DNA of 6,015 nt from Planctomycetota bacterium (GTDB taxonomy: Bacteria > Planctomycetota > Planctomycetia > Gemmatales > Gemmataceae): contig JAGWVO010000237.1 in the NCBI GenBank assembly GCA_018970845.1, positions 1-6,015 on the forward strand, read 5' to 3'. Every line of letters begins with the position of its first letter. Position 1 is the first letter of the stretch. Made by a program: the position numbers and the translations under genes. The notes beneath the pieces are model-generated. The model saw only the letters and a list, made by a program, of their open reading frames with translations. It had not been told where the DNA came from and made no database searches. Shown in pieces: positions 4,782 through 6,015 of this stretch.

Positions 4782-6015
4782 CGAAGCGCCTCAAGAGGCT
4801 TGATGAAGGTGGCGTTGATGGCCGGCAGCAGGCCACCGAGCAGTCCCATGATGAATGCCGTGGCCATTCCCGCCATGAGGATGGTGCCGTCAACCGTCAT
4901 GCGAAGGACGACATTCTTTCCGCCGCCAGCGCCGCTGGAAATGATGCTGGAAGCCGTGAATCCATCACCCAGCGAGCCTGCCGCGCAACCCAGCAGGCCG
5001 CCGACGATGGCCAGTAGAAGCGCCTCGAACAAGAAGGCTGTCATGACCTGGAAACCTGAATAACCAAGGATCCGAAGCACGCCAATATCCTTGATCCTTT
5101 GGCTGATAGCCGCGAACATCGTGTTCATCAGGCCGAGAATGCCTCCGATTCCCACCACGACAGCGACAAAGAGAATGGCCACCAGGAACTGCTGGTTGGT
5201 CTGGTTGAGGCTTTCGTAGTAATCGGTTTCCGTTCGGGCGCGGAGCGCAGCTTTCTTGAAATTGTCGGTGAGGTCTTTCGCCAGTTCGGCCGCTTCGGGG
5301 GCGCCCGCCGTGCGCAGCACGATCGTGGAATAGCTGTCCTTGCCGAACTTGCGTCCGACAAGGGAATGCTTGGCCCAGATTTCCGAATCAAAAGTGGAGC
5401 CTTGTGAGCCCATGATTCCAGCGACGATGAACGGCTGGGTGCTGTCGCCTAGCGAGAAAAGATCGCCCGGTTCGAGCGTGGCCTTGTCGAGGTCGGAAGC
5501 CAAGGTTCTGGCGATCCCTTCGCCAAGGATCGCCTCGACGGCGGTGCGGCGCTGGTCTCCTTCGCCAATGGGCCTGACTCCCGCCTGCGAGAAAGCCTGG
5601 CCCGCCACCAGCTTCATGTTGTGGACCCGCAGCGACCGGCCCGGGTCGTCGATGCCCCTGACTTGCAGGAAGCGGCGGGCCCTTTCCAATTTGTTGAGGT
5701 AGTCGAGGTTCACCATCGACGATGCGGCGGCGCCAGCCCTTGAAAAATCGACCGGCACCTTTCCGGCCTGCCTTCCGGAGAGAACCATCCTGAGATCGTC
5801 CTGCGATTCAATGGGGCGGGAGGCCCAGCGCGAAATGGTGTCTCCCGCCTTGAGTCCCGCAGCGGCCAGCGGGCCCGAGGATGAAACGGAGGCCAATTCA
5901 AGGGATTCGCCCGTGAAACGGCAACCGAGCCTTCTCCCGTTGATGATCGGCAGGGGAAGCGGTTGGTTCACCACGACATAAACTTCCCAGCTGGCCAGCG
6001 GCTTTGAATCGGGAT
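4778..6015 (-). CDS. FtsX/MacB-type ABC transporter permease with PDZ domain, N-terminus outside the window
   Basis: Inner-membrane permease half of an ABC system of the MacB/LolCE type, which moves substrates or transmits force at the periplasmic face. The frame is open to the window edge; the GTG at 5974 is an internal candidate, unlikely to be the start because the expected first membrane segment is missing. Counting from that GTG, residues about 12-80 form a PDZ-like domain (GPLAAAGLKAGDTI at 34-47). A MacB-like periplasmic core follows (about 115-245, with HNMKLVAGQAFS and AILGEGIA). Three C-terminal membrane segments lie at about 263-288, 307-333 and 363-385. LMNTMFAAISQRIKDIGVLRI (282-302) is the FtsX signature loop, and the protein ends FIKPLEALR. 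The ATPase partner should lie beyond the window, probably upstream on this strand. The gene converges with the SPL-like gene and overlaps it by four bases. Confidence 0.92.
   Translation of the reverse strand, partial: PDSKPLASWEVYVVVNQPLPLPIINGRRLGCRFTGESLELASVSSSGPLAAAGLKAGDTISRWASRPIESQDDLRMVLSGRQAGKVPVDFSRAGAAASSMVNLDYLNKLERARRFLQVRGIDDPGRSLRVHNMKLVAGQAFSQAGVRPIGEGDQRRTAVEAILGEGIARTLASDLDKATLEPGDLFSLGDSTQPFIVAGIMGSQGSTFDSEIWAKHSLVGRKFGKDSYSTIVLRTAGAPEAAELAKDLTDNFKKAALRARTETDYYESLNQTNQQFLVAILFVAVVVGIGGILGLMNTMFAAISQRIKDIGVLRILGYSGFQVMTAFLFEALLLAIVGGLLGCAAGSLGDGFTASSIISSGAGGGKNVVLRMTVDGTILMAGMATAFIMGLLGGLLPAINATFIKPLEALR

Overview
The window is about 6 kb of GC-rich bacterial chromosome with five protein genes and one further small unknown gene. 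Nothing in it looks like a plasmid, phage or insertion sequence. TTG/GTG starts beside good AGGAGG-type ribosome sites fit a Gram-negative-type bacterium. A YfgM-like membrane-anchored TPR protein, a PDZ-containing FtsX/MacB permease and an SPL-family protein suggest the Planctomycetes-Verrucomicrobia group, most likely Verrucomicrobia. That placement is inference from protein style, since no marker gene is present.

Layout. (1) Bases 1-1007, plus strand: the 3' part of an exported PpiC/SurA-type peptidyl-prolyl isomerase, closed by a strong intrinsic terminator (1028-1070). (2) Bases 1071-1279: gene-free DNA with a 14-bp inverted repeat that encloses competing smaller hairpins. (3) Bases 3477 down to 1280, minus strand: a probable three-gene unit of a 119-residue unknown protein, a membrane-anchored TPR protein and an RluD-type 23S rRNA pseudouridine synthase. 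(4) Bases 3478-3770: a divergent intergenic region with a consensus -35 box, an overlapping TGAAC-N4-GTTCA dyad and a strong Shine-Dalgarno site. (5) Bases 3771-4781, plus strand: an SPL-family (spore photoproduct lyase-like, radical-SAM fold) protein that lacks the CxxxCxxC iron-sulphur motif. (6) Bases 6015 down to 4778, minus strand: the C-terminal part of an FtsX/MacB-type ABC permease with a PDZ domain. It converges on gene 5, and the two share their last four bases (CTAG).

How the genes fit together. The first half looks like envelope and ribosome housekeeping: periplasmic folding, a membrane TPR factor and rRNA modification. The most unusual locus is the SPL-like gene. It has lost its expected radical-SAM cysteines but keeps the rest of the fold signature, a clean reading frame and its own promoter region with a dyad resembling the Gram-positive LexA core. 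This suggests a non-catalytic or repurposed relative of a DNA-repair lyase, possibly under damage control.
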